Shown here one piece after another: positions 6,902 through 13,753 of a stretch of 16,913 bases of DNA (within the stretch, counting starts at the first letter, position 1; every line of letters begins with the position of its first letter). Made by a program: the position numbers and the translations under genes. The stretch is from CAZOHN01 sp964579325 (GTDB lineage: Bacteria > Pseudomonadota > Alphaproteobacteria > Rhodobacterales > Rhodobacteraceae): the NCBI GenBank assembly GCA_964579325.1, contig CAZOHN010000062.1:1-16913 (forward strand), in the 5' to 3' direction. The notes under the pieces were generated by a model. The model searched no databases and had not been told where the DNA came from. It saw only the letters and a program-made list of their open reading frames with translations.

Positions 6902-6914
6902 TACCGATCGGTAT
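6901..6914. promoter_or_regulatory. Operator 2: perfect 14-bp palindrome
   Basis: ATACCGATCGGTAT is a perfect palindrome touching the first base of the -35 box. Its centre is 22 bases, about two helical turns, from that of operator 1. It has the same ATACC/GGTAT half-sites but 4 instead of 8 bases between them. Confidence 0.75.
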
Positions 6915-6947
6915 GTACAATCCCTCACACCTTCAACCCTCACAAGA

Positions 6948-6981
6948 AAGGGGCGCGGCCAGTCTGCTGGCCACGCCCCTT
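6948..6981 (-). terminator. Rho-independent terminator of katG
   Basis: Arms 6948–6962 and 6967–6981 form a 15-bp stem with a 4-base loop, 17 bases past the katG stop. On the minus-strand RNA all positions pair (one as G·U) and CCCCUUUCUUG follows. On the plus strand the same position is a C/A mismatch, so it belongs to katG. Confidence 0.88.
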
Positions 6982-6998
6982 CCGCTCTGAAGTCCCGA

Positions 6999-9173
6999 TC
7001 ACGCCGCGAGGTCGTAGCGGTCGGCGTTAATCACCTTTACCCAGGCCGCGACGAAGTCGTCTACGAACTTCCCGGCGGCATCGTCCTGGGCATAGACCTC
7101 GGCATAGGCCCGCAGGATCGAGTTGGACCCGAACACCAGGTCGACGCGCGTGGCCGTCCACCTTGTCTCGCCGGTCTTGCGATCGACGAGGTGGTAGAGG
7201 TTGGTGCCCTTCGGAACCCACTTCCACGCCATGTCGGTGAGGTTGACGAAGAAGTCGGTGGTCAGCGCGCCCTCGCGGTCGGTGAAGACCCCGTGCTTGC
7301 TGCCGCCGTGGTTGGCGCCGATCGCCCGCATCCCGCCGACGAGGCAGGTCATCTCGGGCGCGGTGAGGCCCATGAGCTGCGTTCGGTCGAGCATCAGTTC
7401 CTCGGCGCTGACCACGTAGTCCTTCTTCATCCAGTTCCGGTAGCCATCGGCCAGCGGCTCCAGCACGTCGAAGGCGGCGGCATCGGTCATCGCGTCGGTC
7501 GCGTCGCCGCGGCCCGGCGTGAACGGCACCTCGATGTGAAAGCCCGCCACCTTCGCGGCCATCTCGACGCCGAGGTTGCCGGCAAGCACGATCACGTCCG
7601 CGACCGAGGCCCCGCTGGAGGCCGCGATCGGCTCGAGCGCGGCGAGCACGCGCTGAAGGCGCGCGGGCTCGTTGCCCTCCCAGTCCTTCTGCGGGGCAAG
7701 CCGGATCCGCGCACCGTTCGCGCCGCCGCGGTAGTCGGACTGCCGGAAGGTGCGGGCGCTGTCCCAGGCGGTGGCCACCATGTCGGCGGCAGAGAGGCCA
7801 GTGGCCGCGATCTTCGCCTTGACGGCCGCCACATCCCACGAGGTGCTGCCGGCGGGAACCGGATCCTGCCAGATCAGCACTTCGGCCGGGGCGTCGGGGC
7901 CGATGTAGCGCGTGTTCGGGCCAAGATCGCGATGGGTCAGCTTGAACCAGGCACGGGCGAAGGCATCGTCGAAGGCGGCGGGATCGGCCATGAACTTCTG
8001 GCAGATCGCGTTGTAGATCGGGTCCACCTTCATCGCCATGTCCGCGTCGGTCATCATCGGCATGACGCGCTTGGCCGGATCAGTCGGATCGACCGGCATG
8101 TCTTCCTCGCGGATGCCGACTGGACGCCACTGGTTTGCGCCGGCGGGCGACTTGGTCAGCTCCCATTCATAGCCGAAGAGCAGCTTGAAGTAGCCCATGT
8201 CCCATTTCGTCGGGTGGGTGGTCCATGCCCCTTCGATCCCGGAGGTGACCGCATCGGTGGCCCGACCCGAGAAGTCGGTGTTCAGCCAGCCGAGACCTGC
8301 GGCCTCGATGCTCGCGCCCTCCGGCGCTGGACCGAGGCGCGCTGCATCCCCGTTTCCGTGCGCCTTGCCGACGGTATGGCCGCCTGCGGTCAGGGCCGCA
8401 GTCTCCTCGTCGTCCATCGCCATACGTGCGAAGGTCTCGCGCACATGAAGCGCGGTGCGCGCCGGATCGGGCTGGCCATTCACGCCTTCGGGGTTCACGT
8501 AGATCAGACCCATGTGTACCGCTGCCAGCGGGTTCTCGAGCGTGGAGGGGTTGGCGAGATCGGCGTAGCGGTTCTCGGAGGGCGCCAACCACTCCGTCTC
8601 AGACCCCCAGTAGACGTCGGTCTCGGGATGCCAGATGTCTTCTCGGCCGAAGGAGAAGCCGTAGGTCTTCAGCCCCATGTTCTCGTATGCGATCGTCCCG
8701 GCAAGGAGGATAAGGTCAGCCCAGCTGACCTTGTTGCCGTACTTCTTCTTGAGCGGCCACAGCAGGCGGCGCGCCTTGTCGAGGTTGGCATTGTCGGGCC
8801 AGGAGTTCAGGGGCGCAAAGCGGATGTTGCCGGTTCCGCCACCGCCCCGGCCGTCGGCCAGACGGTAGGAACCCGCCGAATGCCATGCGAGGCGGATCAT
8901 CAGGCCACCGTAATGGCCCCAGTCGGCCGGCCACCAGTCCTGGCTGTCGGTCAGCAGCGCGTGCATGTCGCGCTTCAGCCCCTCGAAGTCGAGTTTCCTG
9001 ACCTCTTCACGGTAGCTGAAGCCCTTGAGCGGGTTGGTCTTGGTGTCGTGCTGATGCAGGATGTCGAGGTTCAGCGCCTTGGGCCACCAGTCCATGACCG
9101 TGCTGCCCGTGCTGGTCAGCGCACCGTGCATCACCGGGCATTTGCCCGCGGTGTTCATGTCGTTGCCATCCAT
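6999..9173 (-). CDS. katG: Catalase-peroxidase KatG
   Basis: Bifunctional haem enzyme that destroys hydrogen peroxide. 724 residues, normal length, with N-terminal haem domain and C-terminal duplicate. The distal site MIRLAWHSAGSYR holds Arg94, Trp97 and His98. Tyr225 (GLIYVNPEG) and Met251 (FARMAMDDEE) with Trp97 form the family's crosslinked Met-Tyr-Trp adduct. The proximal haem ligand is His266 in AGGHTVGKAHG. All key residues are intact. The ATG at 9173 has GGAGAG 6 bases upstream; an open frame extends to a GTG at 9350 but encodes arginine/alanine-rich sequence absent from KatG. Divergent from oxyR, its known activator in many bacteria, with a 242-base leader/control region. Confidence 0.97.
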   Translation of the reverse strand: MDGNDMNTAGKCPVMHGALTSTGSTVMDWWPKALNLDILHQHDTKTNPLKGFSYREEVRKLDFEGLKRDMHALLTDSQDWWPADWGHYGGLMIRLAWHSAGSYRLADGRGGGGTGNIRFAPLNSWPDNANLDKARRLLWPLKKKYGNKVSWADLILLAGTIAYENMGLKTYGFSFGREDIWHPETDVYWGSETEWLAPSENRYADLANPSTLENPLAAVHMGLIYVNPEGVNGQPDPARTALHVRETFARMAMDDEETAALTAGGHTVGKAHGNGDAARLGPAPEGASIEAAGLGWLNTDFSGRATDAVTSGIEGAWTTHPTKWDMGYFKLLFGYEWELTKSPAGANQWRPVGIREEDMPVDPTDPAKRVMPMMTDADMAMKVDPIYNAICQKFMADPAAFDDAFARAWFKLTHRDLGPNTRYIGPDAPAEVLIWQDPVPAGSTSWDVAAVKAKIAATGLSAADMVATAWDSARTFRQSDYRGGANGARIRLAPQKDWEGNEPARLQRVLAALEPIAASSGASVADVIVLAGNLGVEMAAKVAGFHIEVPFTPGRGDATDAMTDAAAFDVLEPLADGYRNWMKKDYVVSAEELMLDRTQLMGLTAPEMTCLVGGMRAIGANHGGSKHGVFTDREGALTTDFFVNLTDMAWKWVPKGTNLYHLVDRKTGETRWTATRVDLVFGSNSILRAYAEVYAQDDAAGKFVDDFVAAWVKVINADRYDLAA

Positions 9174-9234
9174 TGCTTTCTCTCCGATCTGGCTCGTGCT
9201 TGACGGATCGACCGGCCTCCGGCCCATCGCGGCA

Positions 9235-9345
9235 TCATGCCTGCGGGCCAGCGGCCGCCCGGACGCGGCTGCGGAACAAAAAAGCCCTGCCGATGCCCGG
9301 GAGCGCCTGATGCGGGCTCCGGCGTCGGCGACTGATCTCTTCCAT
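9235..9345 (-). CDS. Possible 36-aa leader peptide ORF upstream of katG
   Basis: An ATG at 9345 sits 4 bases after GGAGG (within AGGGAGGTGGC), the best ribosome binding site in this gap. It opens a 36-codon frame, +1 relative to katG, beginning MEEISRRRRSPHQ and ending about 60 bases before katG. Four arginines in a row stand at residues 6–9. It resembles no protein I know. A terminator-like hairpin lies inside it. It may be a regulatory leader peptide or chance; GC-rich DNA yields such frames readily, but seldom with this ribosome binding site. Confidence 0.3.
   Translation of the reverse strand: MEEISRRRRSPHQALPGIGRAFLFRSRVRAAAGPQA
9278..9318 (-). terminator. Possible attenuator hairpin with T-run in katG leader
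   Basis: On the minus strand AGCCCGC (9318–9312) can pair with GC-A-GGGCT (9290–9283, one bulge), followed by TTTTTT ending at 9278. A competing pairing of the same left arm, GCCCG, with CGGGC (9299–9295) would break this structure. That is the pattern expected for attenuation, but the stem is short and the case rests on inspection only. Confidence 0.35.
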
Positions 9346-9371
9346 GCCACCTCCCTAGCAGAGTCGGGCGA

Positions 9372-9411
9372 TTAGCTTAAGTTGAATCTCCTGATCGCTG
9401 AGATAAGCTGA
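9372..9411. promoter_or_regulatory. Likely OxyR binding region between katG and oxyR
   Basis: TTAGCTTA (9372–9379) and TAAGCTGA (9404–9411) form an inverted pair (7 of 8), with a nested ATCTC/GAGAT pair (9386–9404). It is the AT-richest part of the katG–oxyR gap and lies where a divergent LysR-type regulator normally binds. It does not match the E. coli ATAG-N7-CTAT consensus closely. It ends 5 bases before the oxyR ATG. Confidence 0.5.
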
Positions 9412-9415
9412 CATT

Positions 9416-10324
9416 ATGAACAATATCACGCTGAAGCAGTTGCGCTACTTCGAGGCCCTCGCCCGCCACAGCCATTTCGGGCGGGCGGCGGAGGTCTGCT
9501 CCATCTCGCAGCCAGCCTTGTCGATGCAGATCAAGGACCTGGAGGAAACGCTCGGCCGCGCGCTTTTCGAACGCGGCGCGCGGCAGGTGCGGCTGACCGA
9601 CTTCGGGGAGGACTTCGCCGGCCGCGTCGGCATGATCCTGCGGGCTGTCGACGAGCTTGGCGACCTCGCCCGTGCCACACAGGACCAACTGGTCGGACGG
9701 CTGCGGCTGGGCGTGATCCCGACCGTCGCACCCTATCTCCTGCCGCAGATCATCGGTAGCCTGACCCGGCTGAGCGACCAACTGGACCTCCATGTGCGCG
9801 AGACGGTCACGCCGAAACTCCTGCAGGAACTGGCCGAAGGGCGGCTCGATGCCGCCATCGTCGCCCTGCCCGTCTCCGAGCCTTCGCTGACCGAGGTCCC
9901 GCTGTTCTCGGAGGCCTTCGTACTGGTCAGGCCAAGGGCCGATGGCGGCCAGCCGGTTCCCAGCCCCGAGATGCTGCGCGAGATGCGGCTCCTGCTCCTC
10001 GAGGAAGGCCATTGCTTCCGCGATCAGGCCCTGTCGTTCTGCAGCCTTGGGAACAGCCCGCCGCGCGAGCTGCTGGACGGCAGTTCCCTGTCGACGCTGG
10101 TGCAGATGGTCGGTGCGGGGATCGGAGTGACCTTGATCCCGGAGATGGCCGTGCCGGTCGAGACGCGTGCGGCCGACGTCGCGATTGCCCGCTTCGGCGC
10201 GCAGCAGCCCACACGCACCATCGGCATGGTCTGGCGGCGTACGAGCCCCCTCGGCAAACAGCTGATGCAGGTGGCCGAAGTGGTCCGGGCGGCCGCACCT
10301 CCAAGCGAAGAGGCCGCCGGATGA
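9416..10324 (+). CDS. oxyR: Hydrogen peroxide-sensing LysR-type activator OxyR
   Basis: 302 residues, usual size. Winged helix-turn-helix at about 4–62 (LKQLRYFEALARHSHFGRAA, then SQPALSMQIKDLEETLG). The sensor domain carries both redox cysteines in LLLLEEGHCFRDQALSFCS: Cys200 and Cys209, matching Cys199/Cys208 of E. coli, with the conserved LLxLEEGHC and later VGAGIGVTLIPEMAVP. Peroxide is expected to form the disulfide that turns the protein into an activator. The gene is divergent from katG, its likely target. The start has only a weak ribosome binding site (GAGATAAG), and the putative binding region lies almost against it, which suggests autorepression and a very short leader. Confidence 0.95.
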   Translation: MNNITLKQLRYFEALARHSHFGRAAEVCSISQPALSMQIKDLEETLGRALFERGARQVRLTDFGEDFAGRVGMILRAVDELGDLARATQDQLVGRLRLGVIPTVAPYLLPQIIGSLTRLSDQLDLHVRETVTPKLLQELAEGRLDAAIVALPVSEPSLTEVPLFSEAFVLVRPRADGGQPVPSPEMLREMRLLLLEEGHCFRDQALSFCSLGNSPPRELLDGSSLSTLVQMVGAGIGVTLIPEMAVPVETRAADVAIARFGAQQPTRTIGMVWRRTSPLGKQLMQVAEVVRAAAPPSEEAAG

Positions 10325-10335
10325 ACGGCGGCCTC
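10310..10335. terminator. Bidirectional hairpin between convergent oxyR and dehydrogenase
   Basis: GAGGCCGCCG (10310–10319) pairs perfectly with CGGCGGCCTC (10326–10335); the 6-base loop holds the oxyR stop codon. Both outward flanks are pyrimidine-rich on their own RNA (CTT; TTCGCTT) but without a long T-run. With only 33 bases between the convergent genes it probably serves both. Confidence 0.65.
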
Positions 10336-10357
10336 CTTCAGGATCGGTCTGGCAGAT

Positions 10358-11413
10358 TCAGGCGGCAGCTGCGTGGCGGTTGCCGGCAAGGCGGGCGTTC
10401 ACGATCTCTACCGTGCGGTCGAGTTCGGGAATGCTGACACCCTTCTGGTCGGCGATCAGTTTCACCAGCATGTCGACCCGCTCGATCGCGTCGGCGCCGC
10501 CCTCGACGGCGCGCGCGGCAGACGACGGCTTGAGAAGGCCGTTGGCCGCGTTCGCATACTTCTCGAACGGAACCTGGTCGCCGTCACCAGCGCCAAGCGC
10601 GGTCACGATGCTCTCGATCCTGGTGTAGATCCGCTCGGAGGCAGCGATGTCGCCATGGACGGCATCGCGGATCGCCTGCGCGCCATGCGGCAGGACGCAG
10701 CGGTAGTTGCCGGTCAGCAGCATCGACCACTTGGCGAAGGGCACGAAGAGCGAGTCGAAGACGCGCAGTTTCACGGGCACGTCCTTGCCGTCGACCGTGA
10801 CCGCGTCGATCGCGGCTTCGAGTTCCTTCAGGATCGCCGTGTGCTCGGGCTTCTCGAAAGGGGCCGACTTGAAGTTGGTGGGCAGGCCCACGTGCAGCAC
10901 GTTGGCCCCGGTGTCGGGCAGACGGAACGCCTGCGGGTCGGGGCTGCACAGGGTCACGAGGCCTGGCGTGAAGGCATCCCAGGCTTCGGGGTCGGAGAAC
11001 GCGGGACGCAGGGCTTCCGCGTCGAGGCCCGGGATCCGCCGGAGGTAGGGCAGCGGCGGCATGTTCATGATCGACAGGCACGGCACGCCGGCCATGGCGA
11101 TACGCGCCAGCAGCTCGCGGATGTCATCGGTGCCGTACTGCGGCTCGGACATGGCAAGCGCGACGAGGTCGTACTGCTCTACATCGACGTCGCGCGGTGG
11201 AACCGCATCGAGGGTGCCGGGCAGGTCTTTCGAGCGGAACGCGCGCGGCTCGTCCTCGTCGCGCAGCTTGATGCGCACCTCGGTGCCTTCGGCGTTGATG
11301 AGGTTGGCCGTCGAGCGGCGGCAAACGAGCGTGACGTCCTGGCCCGCCATCAGAAGCTTGGTGCCGAGGAGCGACCCGTAGGATGCACCGAGGATGAGAA
11401 TCTTGCGTGCCAT
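10358..11413 (-). CDS. Ketopantoate reductase-like NAD(P)-dependent dehydrogenase
   Basis: 351 residues. N-terminal Rossmann domain starts KILILGASYGSLLGTKLLMAG with a dinucleotide loop G9-x3-G13-x3-G17, looser than the classic GxGxxG, then VTLVCRRS, where arginines 32–33 could favour NADP. The C-terminal helical domain carries FAKWSMLLTGN; Lys228 and Asn236 align in type with the catalytic Lys and substrate Asn of ApbA/PanE. It is longer than PanE (about 300) and differs in the rest, so I would not call it panE; opine-dehydrogenase relatives are another possibility. The ATG at 11413 has GGGAGG 5 bases upstream. It has its own promoter and follows tctA after a 252-base gap; the substrate may come through that transporter (inference). 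Confidence 0.8.
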   Translation of the reverse strand: MARKILILGASYGSLLGTKLLMAGQDVTLVCRRSTANLINAEGTEVRIKLRDEDEPRAFRSKDLPGTLDAVPPRDVDVEQYDLVALAMSEPQYGTDDIRELLARIAMAGVPCLSIMNMPPLPYLRRIPGLDAEALRPAFSDPEAWDAFTPGLVTLCSPDPQAFRLPDTGANVLHVGLPTNFKSAPFEKPEHTAILKELEAAIDAVTVDGKDVPVKLRVFDSLFVPFAKWSMLLTGNYRCVLPHGAQAIRDAVHGDIAASERIYTRIESIVTALGAGDGDQVPFEKYANAANGLLKPSSAARAVEGGADAIERVDMLVKLIADQKGVSIPELDRTVEIVNARLAGNRHAAAA

Positions 11414-11450
11414 GGAGACCTCCCGAAATACCGCATGTTCTAGAGCCAGA

Positions 11451-11479
11451 AATATAATTACGCGCGCCGGAGATGCCAA
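11451..11479 (-). promoter_or_regulatory. Promoter of the ketopantoate reductase-like gene
   Basis: On the minus strand TTGGCA (11479–11474), 17 bases, TATATT (11456–11451); each box matches the sigma-70 consensus in 5 of 6 positions with ideal spacing. The expected start is near 11444, giving a leader of about 30 bases to the ATG at 11413. Confidence 0.75.
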
Positions 11480-11507
11480 CCGAATCGGGTGAACATGTCT
11501 CTGTGGA

Positions 11508-11541
11508 TTTACACAATCGACGTATTTGTAAAATTGTAAAA
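11508..11541. repeat. TTGTAAAA tandem repeat plus inverted TTTACA, upstream regulatory cluster
   Basis: TTGTAAAA occurs twice in direct tandem (11526–11533, 11534–11541). TTTACA (11508–11513) faces TGTAAA (11527–11532) across 13 bases as an inverted repeat. The cluster is strikingly AT-rich in this genome and lies roughly 65–100 bases upstream of the expected transcription start, the usual place for an activator site. No regulator gene for it is seen in the window. Confidence 0.55.
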
Positions 11542-11604
11542 TCACAGCATATCTGCCGCCGACACGGGCCCGGAGGTATCGCCGAAGCTCTCGCAAACCA
11601 TTGC

Positions 11605-11641
11605 CAAAAAAGGGGAAAGGAGCACCGATCGGAACCGATGC
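11605..11641 (-). terminator. Probable terminator after tctA
   Basis: On the minus strand GCATCGG…(6-base loop)…TCGGTGC forms a 7-bp stem including two G·U pairs (11641–11622), followed by CCTTTCCCCTTTTTT. It starts 25 bases after the tctA stop. The stem is modest, the T-rich tail good. Confidence 0.45.
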
Positions 11642-11665
11642 CCCCCTCGTTGCTTGTGAACGCGC

Positions 11666-13177
11666 CTACTCGGCCGGACGCGCGCGCTTGGGCCGCAGGT
11701 ACTTGAAGGCCGGCATCAGGATCAGGATGATCGCGACAACCATGATGGGTGCTGCGATCGGCCGCGTGAAGAAGATCGACGGGTCGCCCGACGACAGCAG
11801 CAGCGACTGCCGCAGCGTCGGCTCGGCGATGGGACCGAGTACGATGGCCAGCACGGCCGGTGCCACCGGGTAGTCGAACTTCCGCAGGAAGAACGCGCCG
11901 AAGCCGAAGACCAAGAGCAGCCAGATGTCGAACATGTCGGCCATGGCCGCATAGCCGCCGACGATCGACAGCACGAAGATCAGCGGCGCGAGCACGGTGA
12001 ACGGCATCCGCAGCATCCAGATGAACAGCGGGATGAAGGCGAGGTTCACGATCAGCGCGAAGAGGTTCGACACGTAGAACGACCCGATCAGGCCCCAGAC
12101 GAAATCCGACTGCTCCACGAAGAGCCGTGGACCGGGCGTCAGGCCCCAGATCACCATGCCGCCCAGCAGGATCGCCGTTGTCGGCGATCCGGGGATGCCG
12201 AGCGTGAGCATTGGCAGCATCGAGCCGGTCGAGGCCGAGTTGTTGGCAGCCTCCGGGGCCGCCACTCCGCCGACGTGGCCATGGCCGAACTCCTGCGGCC
12301 GCTTCGATACCATCTTGGTGACGCCATAGGACATGAGCGAGGCCGGGGTCGCGCCTGCGGCGGGCAGCACACCGACGAAGAAGCCGAGGAACGACCCGAT
12401 CGACATGCCCTTCCAGCCCTTGCGGAAGGTGGTGCCAGTGTCCTCGATGATGCCCTCGGCCGAGATGTCGGCCTTGCTCTTGCTGACTTCACCGCGTGTG
12501 GACTCGATCGTCCAGAGCATCTCGCCGATGCCGTAGACACCGATGGCAAGCACAAGGAAGCTGATCCCGCCGAGGAAGCCGTTCATGTCGAACAGGACGA
12601 GCCGGGGAGCGCCGGAGATCTGGTCGAAGCCCACGGTTGCCAGCACCAGGCCGAAGCAGATCGAGAAGATCGTCTTGGGGATGTCGTCACCGCCGAGGCC
12701 CACGAAGGTCGCGAAGGCCAGCAGCATCAGCGCGAAGATTTCCGGCGGGCCGAAGCTGAGCGCGACGGTCGCGAGGAGCGGTGCGAAGCCGGTGAACAGC
12801 ACCACCGAGACCGTTCCGCCGACGAAGGACGCCATGGCGGCCGCCACCAGTGCGAGCCGCGCCTTGCCCTGCAGCGCGAGCGGTCGCCCGTCGAAGGTGG
12901 TGGCCACCGCGGTCGAGGCACCGGGGATCCCCAGCGTGATCGACGAGATCGCCCCGCCGTACATCGCCCCGTAGTAGATCGCGGCAAGGAAGATGATCGC
13001 CGAGCCGGGCGGGACGAGGAAGGTGATCGGCAGCAGGATCGCCACGCCGTTGACCGAACCCAGACCCGGCATCGCGCCGATGAACAGGCCCACCGTCACG
13101 CCGATGAAGATCAGCAGCAGGTTGAGCGGCTGGATGGCAATCAACATGCCATCGCCGAGAAGTCCCAGAATTTCCAT
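11666..13177 (-). CDS. tctA: Tripartite tricarboxylate transporter, large membrane subunit TctA
   Basis: 503 residues, standard for TctA, with about eleven or twelve hydrophobic segments. Family signatures are present: VGLFIGAMPGLGSVNGVAILLP near residues 28–50, YGGAISSITLGIPGAS near 72–87, and AANNSASTGSMLPMLTLGIPG then TTAILLGGMVIWGLTPGP in the middle. It forms the inner-membrane channel that takes a solute delivered by TctC, driven by an ion gradient. The ATG at 13177 has a spaced AGGGG upstream. Last gene of tctC-tctB-tctA, 39 bases after tctB. Which carboxylate or other solute it carries cannot be read from TctA. Confidence 0.95.
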   Translation of the reverse strand: MEILGLLGDGMLIAIQPLNLLLIFIGVTVGLFIGAMPGLGSVNGVAILLPITFLVPPGSAIIFLAAIYYGAMYGGAISSITLGIPGASTAVATTFDGRPLALQGKARLALVAAAMASFVGGTVSVVLFTGFAPLLATVALSFGPPEIFALMLLAFATFVGLGGDDIPKTIFSICFGLVLATVGFDQISGAPRLVLFDMNGFLGGISFLVLAIGVYGIGEMLWTIESTRGEVSKSKADISAEGIIEDTGTTFRKGWKGMSIGSFLGFFVGVLPAAGATPASLMSYGVTKMVSKRPQEFGHGHVGGVAAPEAANNSASTGSMLPMLTLGIPGSPTTAILLGGMVIWGLTPGPRLFVEQSDFVWGLIGSFYVSNLFALIVNLAFIPLFIWMLRMPFTVLAPLIFVLSIVGGYAAMADMFDIWLLLVFGFGAFFLRKFDYPVAPAVLAIVLGPIAEPTLRQSLLLSSGDPSIFFTRPIAAPIMVVAIILILMPAFKYLRPKRARPAE

Positions 13178-13216
13178 GGCTTGGTTCGCCCCTATGCCAG
13201 CGAGGTCGTGACCGGC

Positions 13217-13720
13217 TCAGTAGATGATGTCGTAGAGGACGTTGAACACCGGCTCGGTGAAGCTCATGCCGCTCGGCATCGAGATCCGCATCAGTCCCTC
13301 GAAGAAGAAGAACAGCCCCACCGGAAACAGCAGCACCATCGGGATCGTCAGGAACCAGCTGTGGCGCCCGAGGAACTTGAGGTAGTAGAGCATGAAGATC
13401 GCGACCGCGCCGTACATCGAGACGATGTCGATCAGCGCGACGAAGCCGATGATGCCGCCACCGACGAGGATCAGCGTCCTGCGCCCATAGGCGTCGAGCA
13501 CGGGTTCCTCGGAACGCGACTGCGGGGTGGCCCGCCGCACCCAGTTGAGTGCCACGAAGCCGGTCGAGACCAGCATCCCCAGCGAGAGCCAGAACGGCCA
13601 GAAGCCGCCCGCCGGCCCGGTCCCGGCAACGAAGCCGATCCCGTTCGCGGAAGCCTTGTACATCAGGTAGATGGAAAGGAGGGCCAGCACGCCCGCCGTT
13701 ATGATTTCGCCATTGCGCAT
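13217..13720 (-). CDS. tctB: Tripartite tricarboxylate transporter, small membrane subunit TctB
   Basis: 167 residues with four hydrophobic segments: about 7–24, 40–60, 84–100 and a long one at 105–145 that may form two spans (GAVAIFMLYYLKFLGRH, then WFLTIPMVLLFPVGLFFFF). This is the normal, poorly conserved TctB layout, and identity rests on topology, the GPAGGFWPFWLS segment and position between tctC and tctA. It ends FNVLYDIIY. GGGAGG lies 6 bases before the ATG. It pairs with TctA in the inner membrane. Confidence 0.93.
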   Translation of the reverse strand: MRNGEIITAGVLALLSIYLMYKASANGIGFVAGTGPAGGFWPFWLSLGMLVSTGFVALNWVRRATPQSRSEEPVLDAYGRRTLILVGGGIIGFVALIDIVSMYGAVAIFMLYYLKFLGRHSWFLTIPMVLLFPVGLFFFFEGLMRISMPSGMSFTEPVFNVLYDIIY

Positions 13721-13753
13721 GTTGGCCCTCCCAGTGCCCCTACCTGTCGTTCG

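Noticed and set aside
6888..9203. 771-codon open frame on the plus strand
   Set aside because: Antisense to katG with no recognisable domain and the composition of a shadow frame.
9174..9350. N-terminal extension of KatG from a GTG at 9350
   Set aside because: The extra 59 residues resemble nothing in the KatG family, and GGAGAG lies just before the ATG at 9173.
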